Source of the DNA: Hermetia illucens
Taxonomy: Eukaryota; Arthropoda; Insecta; Diptera; Stratiomyidae
NCBI RefSeq assembly: GCF_905115235.1
Contig: NC_051852.1
Location: 159,668,164 to 159,732,163, forward strand
Direction: 5' to 3'
Length of the DNA stretch: 64,000 nucleotides
A model generated the notes under the pieces. It made no database searches. It saw nothing but the letters and a program-made list of their open reading frames with translations, and was not told the DNA's origin. Positions 1-11,864 of the stretch are shown here, piece after piece; within the stretch, counting starts at the first letter, position 1, and every line of letters begins with the position of its first letter. Made by a program: the position numbers and the translations under genes.

Positions 1-299
1 TATCTACAAAATGTAAGTCAGTTTTTCACACTACATAGCCGAAACTGGCCAACTTCACTACGAGGCTAATATGAATATATGTAATCCTTCCAAGGAACAT
101 TTATTTACTTTTGTTTTCCTCAATGTAAATACCTTTACCTTTGTAGGTAAAACATCAAACTTTACTCACATAAATCATACAACCGGTAATACTTTCAACA
201 GACAAAAATAATCCATTCCAATGATTTTTACTTTTAATTAATACTTTTAGGAAAGTTAGCCACCTATCAAATGTTGAAATCAAAACCTACTTCCATCTT

Positions 300-484
300 T
301 TATTATTAAGATTAAGATAAAAAATGTTTTTAAAAGTAATTAGTTTACTCATAATTTCTACAAAATAATACCTAATCTCTTGGATTTAATGATAACCTAT
401 CATTACAGAATGGTTTCAGACATCAGTAAATCTGAGCAGACCTATAAAAGGCGGTGCTCAAACACCATTCAGTAAGTACTCGAG
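300..484 (+). promoter_or_regulatory. Promoter of trypsin A: GATA sites, TATA box, initiator
   Basis: An AGATAA site lies at 315-320 and a paired element TGATAACCTATCA (two GATA cores, opposite strands) at 390-402. The TATA box TATAAAA is at 443-449. An arthropod-type initiator TCAGT is at 469-473, so transcription probably starts at the A at 471, 28 bases after the TATA start, leaving a 5' UTR of only 14 bases. The same layout recurs before B, C and D. GATA factors are known to drive insect midgut protease genes; binding here is inferred. Confidence 0.75.
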
Positions 485-1228
485 ATGTTCCGTTTCGTAG
501 TGTTAACTGCCTTGTTGGCCTGTGTCTCAGGTGGACTCGTCCCACAATTGGATGGCCGCATTGTTGGTGGCAAAGCCACCACCATTGAAAGCTATCCTCA
601 TCAAATTTCTTTGAGGAAGAGTGGAAGCCACATTTGTGGTGGTTCCATCTACAAAGCTAATGTAGTTATCACTGCCGCTCACTGCACCAACGGACAATCG
701 GCTTCATCCCTCACCGTCGTTGCTGGTACCAGTTCCCGTACTTCTGGAGGAGTTTCTCGTCAAGTATCCAGCATTCGTCAACATCCAAGCTACAGTGCCT
801 CTACAACCAACAATGATATCTCCCTCTTGATCCTCTCAAGTGGATTCACCTACTCATCATCCATCCAACCAATCGCTCTTACCAGCTCAGCTCCAGGTGC
901 CGGAACCGCTGTCACCGTCACTGGATGGGGTGCCACCAAGGAAGGAGGTGCCGCTGCTGCTACCCTTCAAGTTGTTACCGTCAATGTTATCAGTAACAGT
1001 CAATGTGGATCCAGCTATGGAAGTGGTAAGATCACCTCTGCTATGCTCTGCGCTGGTGTGACTGGTGGCGGTAAGGACTCTTGCCAAGGTGACTCTGGTG
1101 GCCCATTGATCTCTGGAGGAAAATTGGTTGGTGTTGTCTCATGGGGTAATGGATGCGCTCGTAGTGGATACCCAGGTGTTTACACCAACGTTGCCTACTT
1201 CAAATCCTGGGTCGAATCTAACTCATAA
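485..1228 (+). CDS. Trypsin A (secreted serine endopeptidase, S1 family)
   Basis: A 247-residue trypsin zymogen that should cleave after Lys/Arg, most likely in the midgut lumen. Residues 1-17 form a hydrophobic signal peptide. A short propeptide ends at Arg25, followed by the mature N-terminus IVGG. The catalytic triad is His66 (TAAHC), Asp111 (NNDIS) and Ser204 (GDSGG). Asp198, six residues before Ser204, is the S1-pocket aspartate that defines trypsin specificity. Cys51/67, 174/189 and 200/224 match the three disulfides usual in insect trypsins. The gene is a single exon, and the length is normal for the family. The start is fixed by the signal peptide and by the promoter 14 bases upstream. 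Its closest relative is trypsin B, differing at one residue (Asn69 against Ser). About 390 bp upstream and 90 bp downstream are also duplicated at B. Confidence 0.97.
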   Translation: MFRFVVLTALLACVSGGLVPQLDGRIVGGKATTIESYPHQISLRKSGSHICGGSIYKANVVITAAHCTNGQSASSLTVVAGTSSRTSGGVSRQVSSIRQHPSYSASTTNNDISLLILSSGFTYSSSIQPIALTSSAPGAGTAVTVTGWGATKEGGAAAATLQVVTVNVISNSQCGSSYGSGKITSAMLCAGVTGGGKDSCQGDSGGPLISGGKLVGVVSWGNGCARSGYPGVYTNVAYFKSWVESNS

Positions 1229-1283
1229 AATGTTAAATCGACTCCCTTTCTTGCATCTTAGTCAAATTTGATTTTAATTCTTG

Positions 1284-1299
1284 AATAAAATGAAATAAA
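1284..1299 (+). terminator. Poly(A) signals of trypsin A
   Basis: Two AATAAA hexamers lie at 1284-1289 and 1294-1299, about 60 bases after the stop codon. The second falls in a block (AATAAAGTAAATT) that is also found downstream of trypsins B and D, so it is the more likely signal. Confidence 0.7.
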
Positions 1300-1309
1300 G
1301 TAAATTGAT

Positions 1310-2044
1310 TTAATTAATTTCTTTAGTTTATCTGTACTTCTGAGGATACTCATTGTAAATTGCATTTAAATTCACTTGCAAACACCACCAGTGTAAGTTA
1401 TGTGACCGAGTTGGTTGATCATCAACCGCTCGATCCCGCACCCCGAGATAGAATCCGGGTTGCGTCATGAATACTTGCATCCGCTTTTGTGGTTGGACCT
1501 GTTCTGGTAGGCTACCGCGTGGTAAAGGTGTTTGTTATCTCGTCAAAATTTAATAATTAATCCAACTCTATTAAGTTTTTTTAGTTCAAGCCCTTCTCTC
1601 CTAGACAGGCCTGTTAAGGTATCTACATCAATATCAGATCTAGGGTTGAATCTAACTCATAATTCTAATTCTACCATTGCGTTTCTACCACCAATTTATC
1701 TATTAACTACCGCGTTATCAAGGGAGTCAATTCACATGTATCTTGTGTTTCTAAATAGAAAAAGCGGACGACTTACATGCGGTTCGAAAACACCCGATAA
1801 AGTGGTTGCTATTGAAGCTTCGCATCTGGGTAACAATAGTACTCACTCTCAAACGCCACAATTTTGTATCTCAATTTCGCCAACTAAGATCACTATCAGG
1901 GTATCCATGAGTCCTCTTTGCAACATCTTGCCGTGTTACGGCGCAGCACTTGATTAAGGACTCTTCAGCACCCCCAATGCCACCTTCATTGTATCGGAAA
2001 CCCAATTGTCACTTCAATAACCCCTCCCCCCCGCCCGCCCTCCT
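1310..2044. other. Unassigned DNA between trypsin A and a Gypsy fossil
   Basis: No gene is recognised. A 141-codon open frame at 1532-1957 has no recognisable domain and a low-complexity start. The stretch may include decayed Gypsy sequence, since the element begins just downstream, but nothing in it is diagnostic. Confidence 0.4.
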
Positions 2045-2995
2045 CAAAAAAACCGATAAACTCCCCGGTTGGCAATTGGAAGCCCTCCGGACGTTTGAGA
2101 CCATCATGCCGCAGCTCGTGGACGCCACGTTTCAGGCATTCTCCCAACAAGATGCACCCCTAGCCGTGTTCATCTATGCCTCATACAGGCCAGTAAGCAC
2201 TGTTCCCAACCAGAAGGTGAACCAAAGCTAGCAACCATTAAGTTTCTTTCTCGAACCAGTTGAATCCCGCACAACCTAATCATTCAATACGTCCGTGTTT
2301 CCATTAGCGGCAGGTCGTTCACCTTGTTCACGGACAATAAAAATCACACGTCAACATTATGGCAAAACCCTGGCAAAGCATCACCTCGCGAACTTCGGCA
2401 CCTCACCTTCATAAGCTAGTTTACTTCAGACAGCCACCGATGCTTTATCCCAGGTCTCAGAAATCAACATCCCGCCGCAATCGATTTTTCAATAATCGCT
2501 GTAGCCCAGAAGGATGATGCAGTTCTCTCTAGAGTCGGACTCCAATAACACGGTCAAGGAGTTCCCAATTTCGACGGATGTTCTTCTTCAATCTTCTACG
2601 AGACCTCCGGAAAGGGACCTAGCCCATATATTCCTCCCGCTTTCCTTATGAAAATCAGTGCATAATCTTGCGCACCTTGGCATTCGGACAATGAACCAGC
2701 TAGTCTCTAGCAAATATTTTTGGCAGTCCATGAACGAGAACCCTGATTATTGGAACATGGGCCATTGCATGCCAGAGTGGAAAGTCCCTAGGTATACTAA
2801 GAAGGAAGTTGGCATATTCAATAAAGGACTTATACACCATGCATCTCAACATTGTAGGAGCTCGGAAAGCTTTTCGGTTTCAAACATAATCGGACCACAG
2901 CATACCATCCGCGATCCAATCGGACACTGCATGCGGAGAATTTGCAGCCAGCCCTGCAACACGGTGTTAGGTATCAGAACCAGAACCTCCTTGCC
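2045..2995 (+). mobile_element. Gypsy (Ty3) LTR retrotransposon fossil, pol fragment
   Basis: Translated pieces in order resemble the end of the reverse transcriptase, then RNase H, then the zinc-binding and early core part of integrase (about 2650-2980). The order and wording fit a Ty3/Gypsy polyprotein. No LTRs, gag or protease are recognisable. The copy is clearly broken, with several breaks, and looks old. It lies in the spacer between the duplicated trypsins A and B. Confidence 0.75.
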
Positions 2996-3315
2996 GTGAA
3001 TGTCTCCAGCTGCAATAGAAGTAAATCCAGGATCTTTTGGTGTTGGCACCTGACGAGGTTTGAACGAAGTTAGGCTAGCATGTCCGAGGAGGCCAGCTTG
3101 TCCGAGTGCTGATGTTCTTTAGTCAGGACGACCCAGCGAGATTGACGATGGCCAAATCATGGCAGTGATCAAGTCAAACCGTCGTTAAATAACAGGAGGC
3201 ATTATCAAACCTTCAAAGGTTAATAAAACAAACTATTCATTTGCACCTAACCCCGTGGATTCAGGAAGCCTCAGCTACCTTGTCATCCCTCCTATCCATC
3301 TCCCCCTTGTTTATC

Positions 3316-6130
3316 TTAAGAATGCCTTAAACGTAACGTGCCACCTTGCGTGCCTTCGCGCTGCAGCATAGCCTCAATTATGATACAAGACACAATTGAA
3401 AGGTGATGGCGATGGACCTCCCACCCTCTGCAGAAGAAAAAGGTGTGCCAAGCATCATCCATCACGTCTCTGTAACAAACAAAATCAGACGAGGTGATTT
3501 CCCGACAGTCTATAAATAAGATTAAAAATAACAGTGTCCGGTAAGCAGCTGAGTTAGGCAACAATTAAGCTCACCGTTCTTTGATTGAATCACGGCCGAA
3601 CGTCCTTTATGAAATGCGTAGTCCGTCTACCTCTCGACTCTGTTTGCCATGATGGCTGCTATGCACAAAGAGTAGCTCTCACTTCGCAAGCAACAACTTC
3701 CATACTTCCCTCGTCTTTTGTGAGGTATATAAGCCTCTGCTCGGCAACATGGAGAGCTACCGGAATAATTCCCGCTATCACCATTACAGCTGACTCCAAG
3801 CCGGTACGATAAGTGGACGCAACTCGTGGCGTCCTTCGTCTTTGTACTTGCACTAGGCGCTTAGAGTATATTTCCTTACTGAGGGAGTCACCCCGAATTT
3901 CGAAACCGTAAAAGAGGGCGGGCTGAGCCGTGCTCATCAGCAAACGACGCCTGTTGGGTAAACGACCTCCAACGTTGGACATTAGCCGGAAAATCGCAAA
4001 CATCCTAGCCGGAACCTTGTCTGCGGAGTTGCGAATCTGCTAGAAGAAGCTCATCTTCGTGTCTTCATGCCCACGTATTTCACCGCCGGCTTCGACAAAA
4101 CCGTGGTTTCATCAACTTGGATTGGGAGGATTTGTGGGAACCCTCTCCTTGGTCAGCAAATTGGCTTCAGTTTTCTCTAGACCTAGGGAGAATGTATGCT
4201 CAGCCATCCATCTACTTACTCCCGCATCACTATTCCCAGTCTGCGCTGAGCTTACTCAACCGTGCCTGCGGTAACCAGTGCCGCAACACCACCCATATAG
4301 ATGGGATTTATCTGGCATCTCGGGTCGTATAAGGCATTCCAAAGGTGCGAACTAAGGATAGATCTCTGAGCCGCCCCCGATGTTACCTTCATTTAGCACC
4401 GTCCTTCCAGGGCCTCGTAGTTTAGAGCACGATTCTTTAAATAGTCCCTCAACATCCGAAATAGGTAGCCTGGAGTAAGGACACGATTTTCCAGCCCAGC
4501 CAGTTTTACCGCTTGGATCACTTTCTTAATGAGTGACAGGTCCGGCTTGTATTTACATTCGAATTTTGAACACTTCCCTGGGAATTCCATCCGGTCCAGG
4601 TGCTTTTTGTTTTTTATGGACAGGACCGCCTTCATTGCTCCTTTGCAATGAAGAGTAGGCACTCCTCAGTACCCACTCCTTCACCGATAGCGTCAGTTCA
4701 AATATGGGTGGACAGGAAAAAGTGCCTGCACGATTTCTTCCATCTTCTTTGCTTGTAAAGAACAGGGCGACCGATGGGCACGGAGTTTTTTTTTCGTCGT
4801 TGATTAACTCCTGCCAACAGCGTGGCTTCTGTTTGTTGCTTTCGTGACAGAGTTCTTTTTTCTCACTCTTATACTCTAAGATTCGAAGGTCACGTCTTGG
4901 CCTCTTGTGCGGCGAGTTATCCGCCAAACTGTGGGGCAATTACTTCGTAGGCTTGAAATTTCAGCTGCACACCAGTACACGTTTAATTTTCCCGGATGCG
5001 GTTTCCTTTTGGGAGCCGATGCAGTGCAAGATGCGGTAATAAGGCTCATTGTTAACTGAACTAGCGATTCAGTTGCAGTTCTTCTGTTTGCGCCTGGGTC
5101 ATGTCGTTGATTTACCCCTCTTGAGAGAGCTTCAACAAATTTTGCCATCTCTATTTTCCTAATGTACCCCCGCAACCAGGGCGTCGGAGTGATACTAGTA
5201 TTTACAACAATGAGTCCTGTCTTATCGGTCATCTCCAAAATCTGTGTGCCTCGAGAATCTAGTTGAGGCATGCCCCATTCGAGGATTCTGGCGCTAAACG
5301 CTCTTCTGACTAGAATTCTCCTATCCCTGTTTCTAATCGTGTCCTCCAAGACGGGGAGCCTATTCCGAAAAGCTTATATAGATTCGTTTGGTGTGAGATA
5401 AACGTTGAAGCCGTCCCCGCCCCGCACTCGTAAGTTAACCGCGTTTCTCATTCAGATGACAGCAGCGTTAGATTTATCGATATACCACGATGATGAGCTC
5501 CTCCAACTCTTCTTTCTTGGACCATCAGCCCCATTAGGTCGTGAGCAGCTGCATGTTTTCTTGCAAGAGGTGGATAATCTTGCTTGACTTTTTGCTTTCC
5601 GTAACATTTCTTTGAGGACCTGCAGCGCCCAGCAGCGGGAACATGAGCCCCGTCTTCTATTTGCAGACCACGATCCTTGCAAAGGACACAGCACTTTGCC
5701 GAATCACAAATCTTCGCTTTGTGCACGGGTTCGCCACTCTTGTAACACAAAATGCTTCTCTCCTGTCCTTTGCAAGTCCCTACTATATGTCCGTATGCCC
5801 AACACTCATTCAGCAAATAGTCCACCCGATCTTTATTTTCTCAAAATGAAGAAGTTGGCTCGCTAATCCCTTCTCATCGAAACCTCCACCTCGCCCGTAT
5901 CAGTGACACAATCCATATCCCTTATTTGGAAGACACAAATGGGTTCTAGGCTGGAAACCACTGCCTTCATGCTCTGGACTGTCTAGTAGAACGTACTTTT
6001 CTTTTCGGTTTTTGACCCAAGCTCCACAAGTATATCGCCAGTTCGAGTCTCCTAGATAAATTTACCATTTACCCCAGCATCTTGTGGTTTGGCGTTGTTG
6101 GGGATTTTCGAAGAACTTTCCCAAAAGAAC
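3316..6130 (-). mobile_element. R1-clade LINE, decayed, minus strand
   Basis: Reading the minus strand from 6130, the end of ORF1 comes first, with zinc-knuckle pieces near 5830-5680 (CWAYGHIVGTCKG and CYKSGEPVHKAKIC). An endonuclease part follows (ILEWGMPQLDSRG, about 5350-5100), then a reverse transcriptase start (KAPGPDGIPREVFK, about 4600). An R1-style thumb sits at 4003-3659 (VASTYRT, MVIAGIIP), and a C-terminal Cys/His stretch at about 3500-3400 (DDAWHTFFFCRGWEV). Frames change several times and the RT core is missing, so the copy is dead. The domain order matches R1-clade elements; the clade call is from motif memory. Confidence 0.7.
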
Positions 6131-6489
6131 TACCTTCGTTCGGCTGAATGAGAATGATCCATGACCGTGGTTTGTCCCTTCTCTAAGCCAATTTCGATAC
6201 GTAAACAACCTCCATATTTGGATTCTTCATGAACTCAAACAAGTTCATCTGACAACTTATATTAACAGCTGAAATATGCTGCCGAAAAGTCAAAAAACGA
6301 CCCTTCTGTGAAGAGGATAACAGTTGGTGATGCGACATGGTTTACAAAAATTTGCAACGCTAACAGATTAAGCCCCGCTGTAAAGATATAAAATAACTCA
6401 TCATAGAAATATTATTCTCATAGTGTGGTGAGTATGGAGGGGGTGATATTTTTTCATCTTTTATTTTGCTTGACCCTTGTCCTTTATAG
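6131..6489. other. Unassigned spacer
   Basis: AT-rich DNA between the R1-clade LINE and the BEL fossil. It could be the 5' end of the R1 element's ORF1, but I see no clear motif. Confidence 0.4.
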
Positions 6490-7931
6490 AAATAAATGGC
6501 TTCAAGAAAGCATATAAAAGAAATGCGATTCCAATTCCACCATACCTTGCTTAACTATAAGAAGGAAGTGAAGGCCAATACAGCGAACAAACAACATAGC
6601 GGAGGCGTTATATTGGCAACAACACTAGGAAGGACCACCGGGCCGAATGCAGGAAGCGTTACTTTTCGGGCTTTAATCGATCCAGGATCACAAGCCTCAT
6701 TCATATCATCAAAAGCGGCAAACAAGTTGAGATTGGTTAAGTGTAAAACGTTCGCGGAATCGGTGGTGTACATGCGGCAACCATCCGCAAGGCAGTCAGA
6801 TTAAGGATTGCCACAAACTTCGAGCTTCCGCATATGTGCTGGATTCCTTAGCAACTCTTCTGCCAAATGAAGATTCTATGGTCGACAAGCCTGAATATGG
6901 ACGAATAAACTGCGACTTGCTGAGCAGTCATTGATTTGATTACTAGGCGCCGATGCATTTGAAGAGATCATCGGAAGACGCATGAAGAAAGGGAATCCGC
7001 TAAAGGCAAAGTGCTTGCGAAAGAGAATCAAGTAAAGACTGTGTTATCAAAGACCATCGAATTCAACCGCGTTCTGCAACAATTCTTTAGTTTAGACAGT
7101 CCCCCGGAGGATATATCAGCAAACAACGAGCGCGAAATAATGTACCAAAGTTCTGTGATCCGACAAACTGACGGAAGATTGGCAGTGACTCTACCCTTCA
7201 AAGAGGATAAAGATATCGCTCCGCTAGGAAACTCCAGACATGGATCCTCAGCTACACGAGGAATATCACAAGGCCATCAGCGAGTGTATTGAATTAGGGC
7301 ACATGGAGCAAGCAATAAGGATAGGGAGGTCTATTACTTTCCCCACCATCCGGTTATCAAACTAGAGAGCTCCACAACGAAAGTACGCCCAGTTTTTAAT
7401 ACGTCAGCGAAGACAACGACCGGAGTTAGTCGAAATGACAAGCTCCATACTGGACCTAAGCTGCAAGAAGATTTGGCCCAGATCTTCCTAAAATGGAGGA
7501 AATGGGAGCAGCCCTACCACAGGAATTTTCAGCCGGTTCTGTACCGGCCTACCAGAGGCGTACCGATTCAGGAATACGTCTTCACGACTATATCACTTGG
7601 CGAGACTCCAGCCTCATACTTGTCGATCAGAACATTACACCAGTTGGCGGAGGATGAGAGGGCAAAATATCCTGTGGCGGCAAAACACGTAAAGGAGGAT
7701 TTCTATGTACGTGGATAACTCACTACGCGGTGCGGAATTAACCACGGCTTCCAACGATCTGAGCCTATTGGACGGGATCGTAGAAGACGCCAAAGAATCA
7801 GGTCTGTCCGAGATCATGCAGGAATCCACAATTACAACACTAGGACTAATGTGGGACCCAAACATGGACCATTTTTGCTTGAGACTGATCAAATCTCCAA
7901 AATTAACCCGAACACATATTGAAGCCCAATA
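6490..7931 (+). mobile_element. BEL/Pao LTR retrotransposon fossil, protease and RT parts
   Basis: The first part carries a retropepsin-like motif (ALIDPGSQASFIS, about 6670-6710). Later parts resemble the BEL/Pao linker and reverse transcriptase, including the stretch around 7190-7500 and a segment near 7700-7930. Gag, integrase and LTRs are not seen. The element is broken, with several breaks, and is old. Its right edge falls at 7931-7933, exactly where homology between the upstream flanks of trypsins A and B begins. Confidence 0.78.
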
Positions 7932-8159
7932 AAGAAATTTACATCTTTTTGTTTCTGTTCTCCTCAATATGAATTCATCAAAACACTTACCCTTGTAGAC
8001 AAAAATATCAAATTGAATTGACGTAAATCATACCAGCCAGTAATACTTTATTCAGACATAAATAATCCATTCCAATGCTCTTTACGCATAATTAATATTT
8101 TTAAGAAAATCAGCTTCGTGTGGATTGTTGAAACTAGAACCTGCTTCCATATTTTATTA

Positions 8160-8353
8160 TTAGGATTAAGATAACAAATAATTTCAAAAGAAATTAGTTA
8201 AATCAGAACTTCTACCATAAAGAACCTAATCTCTGGGATTTAATGATAACCTATCGATTCAAAGTATGATAGTTTCAGATATCAGTAAACATCAGAAGAC
8301 ATCAGCCCACCTATAAAAAGCGGTGCTCGAGCTTCATTCAACAAGTACTCGAG
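8160..8353 (+). promoter_or_regulatory. Promoter of trypsin B
   Basis: AGATAA at 8169-8174, the paired element TGATAACCTATC at 8244-8255, TATAAAA at 8312-8318, and a probable start at A8340, 28 bases past the TATA start. The 5' UTR is 14 bases. About 390 bp upstream of the gene align with the flank of trypsin A, with many substitutions and small indels, so these motifs are conserved within otherwise drifting DNA. Confidence 0.75.
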
Positions 8354-9097
8354 ATGTTCCGTTTCGTAGTGTTAACTGCCTTGTTGGCCTGTGTTTCAGG
8401 TGGACTCGTCCCACAATTGGATGGCCGCATTGTTGGTGGCAAAGCCACCACCATTGAAAGCTATCCTCATCAAATTTCTTTGAGGAAGAGTGGAAGCCAC
8501 ATTTGTGGTGGTTCCATCTACAAAGCTAACGTAGTTATCACTGCCGCTCACTGCACCAGCGGACAATCTGCATCCTCCCTTACCGTTGTTGCCGGTACCA
8601 GTTCCCGTACTTCTGGAGGAGTTTCACGTCAAGTATCCAGCATTCGTCAACATCCAAGCTACAGTGCCTCTACAACCAACAACGATATTTCCCTCTTGAT
8701 CCTCTCAAGTGGATTCACCTACTCATCATCCATCCAACCAATCGCTCTTACCAGCTCAGCTCCAGGTGCCGGAACCGCTGTCACCGTTACTGGATGGGGT
8801 GCCACCAAGGAAGGAGGTGCCGCTGCTGCTACCCTTCAAGTTGTTACCGTCAATGTTATTAGCAACAGTCAATGTGGATCCAGCTATGGAAGTGGTAAAA
8901 TCACCTCTGCTATGCTCTGTGCTGGAGTAACTGGTGGCGGTAAGGACTCTTGCCAAGGTGACTCTGGTGGCCCATTGATCTCTGGAGGAAAATTGGTTGG
9001 TGTTGTCTCATGGGGTAATGGATGTGCTCGTAGTGGATACCCAGGTGTTTACACCAACGTTGCCTACTTCAAATCCTGGGTCGAATCTAACTCATAA
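8354..9097 (+). CDS. Trypsin B (tandem duplicate of trypsin A)
   Basis: A 247-residue secreted trypsin: signal peptide 1-17, activation after Arg25, triad His66/Asp111/Ser204, specificity Asp198 and six conserved cysteines. The protein differs from A only at residue 69 (Ser for Asn), a loop position just after the catalytic His. By my hand alignment the coding sequences differ at 20 sites, 19 of them silent. Single exon. It lies in the same orientation as A, 7.1 kb downstream, with retroelement fossils filling the gap. It converges with trypsin C (tail to tail). Confidence 0.97.
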   Translation: MFRFVVLTALLACVSGGLVPQLDGRIVGGKATTIESYPHQISLRKSGSHICGGSIYKANVVITAAHCTSGQSASSLTVVAGTSSRTSGGVSRQVSSIRQHPSYSASTTNNDISLLILSSGFTYSSSIQPIALTSSAPGAGTAVTVTGWGATKEGGAAAATLQVVTVNVISNSQCGSSYGSGKITSAMLCAGVTGGGKDSCQGDSGGPLISGGKLVGVVSWGNGCARSGYPGVYTNVAYFKSWVESNS

Positions 9098-9143
9098 AAT
9101 GTTAAACCGACTCCCTTTGTTGCATCTTGCACAAATTTTAGAA

Positions 9144-9149
9144 AATAAA
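9144..9149 (+). terminator. Poly(A) signal of trypsin B
   Basis: AATAAA 47 bases after the stop, in the same AATAAAGTAAATT context as trypsins A and D. The A copy has an extra hexamer that B lacks. Confidence 0.7.
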
Positions 9150-9159
9150 GTAAATTGAT

Positions 9160-10039
9160 TTCATCTAACTTGTTTAATTCCGATAGACCCTTTTTCTAAT
9201 CGTAACCCCTCTTGGTATAAACCTCCCGCTAGGACCTCAAGTGGCATCATTAGTCTTTCCGATTACCTATTCATTTGACTGCATTTCAAAAATTGGCAGC
9301 ACAAGGTTTTCAGCACTCAAATGGCGTATCACTCAAGTATATCGTCGACAGGTGGTTACTACCCGGCCTCGGAAATTTGGGAGTTCTTTTGGACACTTCA
9401 GTCACTTCACACGTAATGTACTGAACTGCCTAACTGACACATTACATATGGGGTCACCTCTCCACCTCGGTATATTTCGAACATTGATTATCGGGATGTG
9501 AATTTAGTCTGAGATTCAAGGATTGGGAGGATCTTAATTTTTCAAGAGTTTTCTATTTTTGTGGCCTGAAGTTCCGAATGATTTGCAATGGCTTTTCTTT
9601 CGTTTTGTTAATAAATTCATTTCCTTCCATTTCTCTTTTTCTATTTTTGAATCTAGATTGTACCTGCAACATTACCAATGTTTGGACCAGCTGAATGCTA
9701 ACTTTCTTTAACTCTGCGCTTCATATACCAATGATCGGACTACGAGACCTGATTAGACGAAGGGCATAACAGCCAGGTGAGAGCTTTGATAGATTAAATT
9801 TTGTTTAGAAATCTATCTAATCTAATTTTCGATAGATTGTCCTTACATTTGCAAAATGCTTGGAATATTCCATTTCTGCAGTTATATCTGGTTGAAATTC
9901 TCAGACATACGAGTAAGTTACTCCTCGTCAGTGCTATTCTGGATTTAACCTTCTGATTGACACATAAAAATCTGGAAGCCCGTCTAGTCAACTCACCTCA
10001 AGTAGCTGCTGGAGCTGCCCAACGACGTGTTGAGGAACT
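9160..10039. other. Unassigned AT-rich spacer
   Basis: No gene recognised. Short open frames on both strands have no domains. A GATAGATT-rich patch near 9787-9836 forms weak inverted repeats and may be a MITE scrap. Confidence 0.4.
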
Positions 10040-11800
10040 AAATCCAAGTAGGAAGTCGGTACACGACGTTGCTGGTGGAATTGTCGGGAAGCTTGGCATC
10101 AGTTCGGCAGATGCATCCATGGTGCAATAACCGGTATCCGGTCCAGACATCCTAGTCTGTCGCCAAGGTCCATCAAATCGATGTCCCTAAAAGCTGTCTG
10201 ACGTGCTGACCAAAGGCATCGTTTCATCTCAGGCAAGGTCTGCCTCGTCTTCTTTACCATAGATATTGCCCTCATGGATTTTCTGGGCAGGATCATCCTC
10301 ATCGATACGGATTAGGTGATCCACCCACCGTAACCCGTTGAGCCGGATTTTGTCCACAGCGGTCGTGGTATCGCTCATAGATTTCATCATCATAGAGGCG
10401 ACGGAATTGTCCACCCTCATGTAAGGCAGCAAAAATCCTTCAGAGGATTCTTCTCTTTCTTACCAAAAACTCAAATCTTTGAGGAATACATGAGGTCTGG
10501 CAAAATCATTGTCTTATGCAGTAAGAGCTTTGACCATGTGGTGAAACGCTTCGAGCGAAACAGTTTACTTTAGCTGAAATAAGCTCTGTTGGCAGCTGCA
10601 ATCGGTTGTGATTCTCGACCCTAGATAGAAGAAATTTTCAACGGTTTCAAAGTGGTAGTCTCCTAGCTTTAGTGTTCTTGTTTGACCAGTGCGATTCGAT
10701 GTTGTTCGTTCTTTGGGTTTTGTCGCTAACGTTGCCACCATGTACTTCATCTTGCCTTCAATGTGCAGCCCAAGATCTGGAGCTGCCTGCTCGATCTGGG
10801 TGAAAGTAGAAGAAGACTCTACATCTCGGACTGTCCTTTCCATAACATTATCGCCAGCGTAGGCCAATACTTGGGTGGACTTGAAGAGCATGGTTCCTCT
10901 TTCGTTAACATTTGCATCATGGATCACCTTCTCCAGGGCCAAGTTAAAGAGGACGCATGATTGAGCATCCCCTTGTCTTAGACCGTTGTTGATGATGAAT
11001 GATCTAGAGAGTGATGATAAATCTCGTCGAGATGGCGAATTCTCTCATCGCTGTGTAAGCTCTACCCTGGCTATGTTATCATAGGCGGCCTTAAGTCGAT
11101 GAAAAGATGGCCATATTCCAACAGTTTTTTCAAAGTGGTAGTCTTGAGTACAAGTTGATGGCCCATGCGGTGTAATTGGTCGCCTCGATATTTAATCCGG
11201 TTGTAATTCAATTGGATCCTGGCTTATCATTTTTAACCCGATGAATTGCACGGACTGTTTATTCTATGCTTGGTGATGGCAATATTTCTCCGTTGTCTTA
11301 AGTTGACAGGACCTCCAAACTGCCGATATTTTGGTTGTTAAGTAGTTCATCAAAGTACTCAACCCATCGCTCCAACATGCCCACTCTGTCGGAAATCCGA
11401 TTTCCCTCTTTGTCTTGGTAGGATGGGCATCGAGGTGTGTAAGGCTCCCTCCTGCTGACTTGTTGGTAAAACTTTCGCGCCTGGTGCGGTTCCTACTGTA
11501 CTTCTCGAATTCACAGACTTGTTGGTTCTCCCAGGGTTCCTTCTTTCGTCTGTGAAGTCGCTTCTCTACTCGACTGAGTTCATGATAGGCCCCCAAGCGT
11601 GCCCGCTTTCTTTGAAAGTGCAGCATTGCCCGATGTGCAACATTCTTCCATTCTGTTGCTAGCTTACATTCATCGTCAAACTAGCCGTTCCGACTCTTCT
11701 TGCGGCTGGGGCCAAGTATCTTTGTGATGCTTCATCTCCAGAAAAGCTGTTAGCTGCGATTATTGCGGCATCCGTTTCCCCTTATACTAGTATCTGGAAT
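10040..11800 (-). mobile_element. LINE family X, RT and C-terminus, minus strand
   Basis: Reading the minus strand, a basic linker between endonuclease and RT comes first (about 11800-11270, with EKRLHRRKKEPWENQQV). Then comes the end of RT with a degraded active-site region (LALEKV-type start, LAYAGD for the usual LAYADD, about 10942-10565). The C-terminal tail follows (NGLRWVDHLIRIDEDDPAQK, about 10350-10290). Several stops and a gap in the RT core show it is dead. The family is a common insect APE-type LINE whose clade I cannot name, so I call it X. The same family recurs at 18530-21740 and 50080-50425. Confidence 0.7.
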
Positions 11801-11864
11801 CATCTAGGACTGAAAACAATGGCACAAGCCTTAAGTAATGTCCTATAATCGCCCATACGACTCA

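Noticed and set aside
840-1087. Open frames inside trypsin A (plus 840-1061, minus 887-1087) and the same inside B-E
   Set aside because: They are shadows of the biased trypsin codons; they repeat in every paralogue and change with silent sites.
1532-1957. 141-codon frame after trypsin A as a possible gene
   Set aside because: No promoter, no domain, low-complexity start, and it lies next to a Gypsy fossil.
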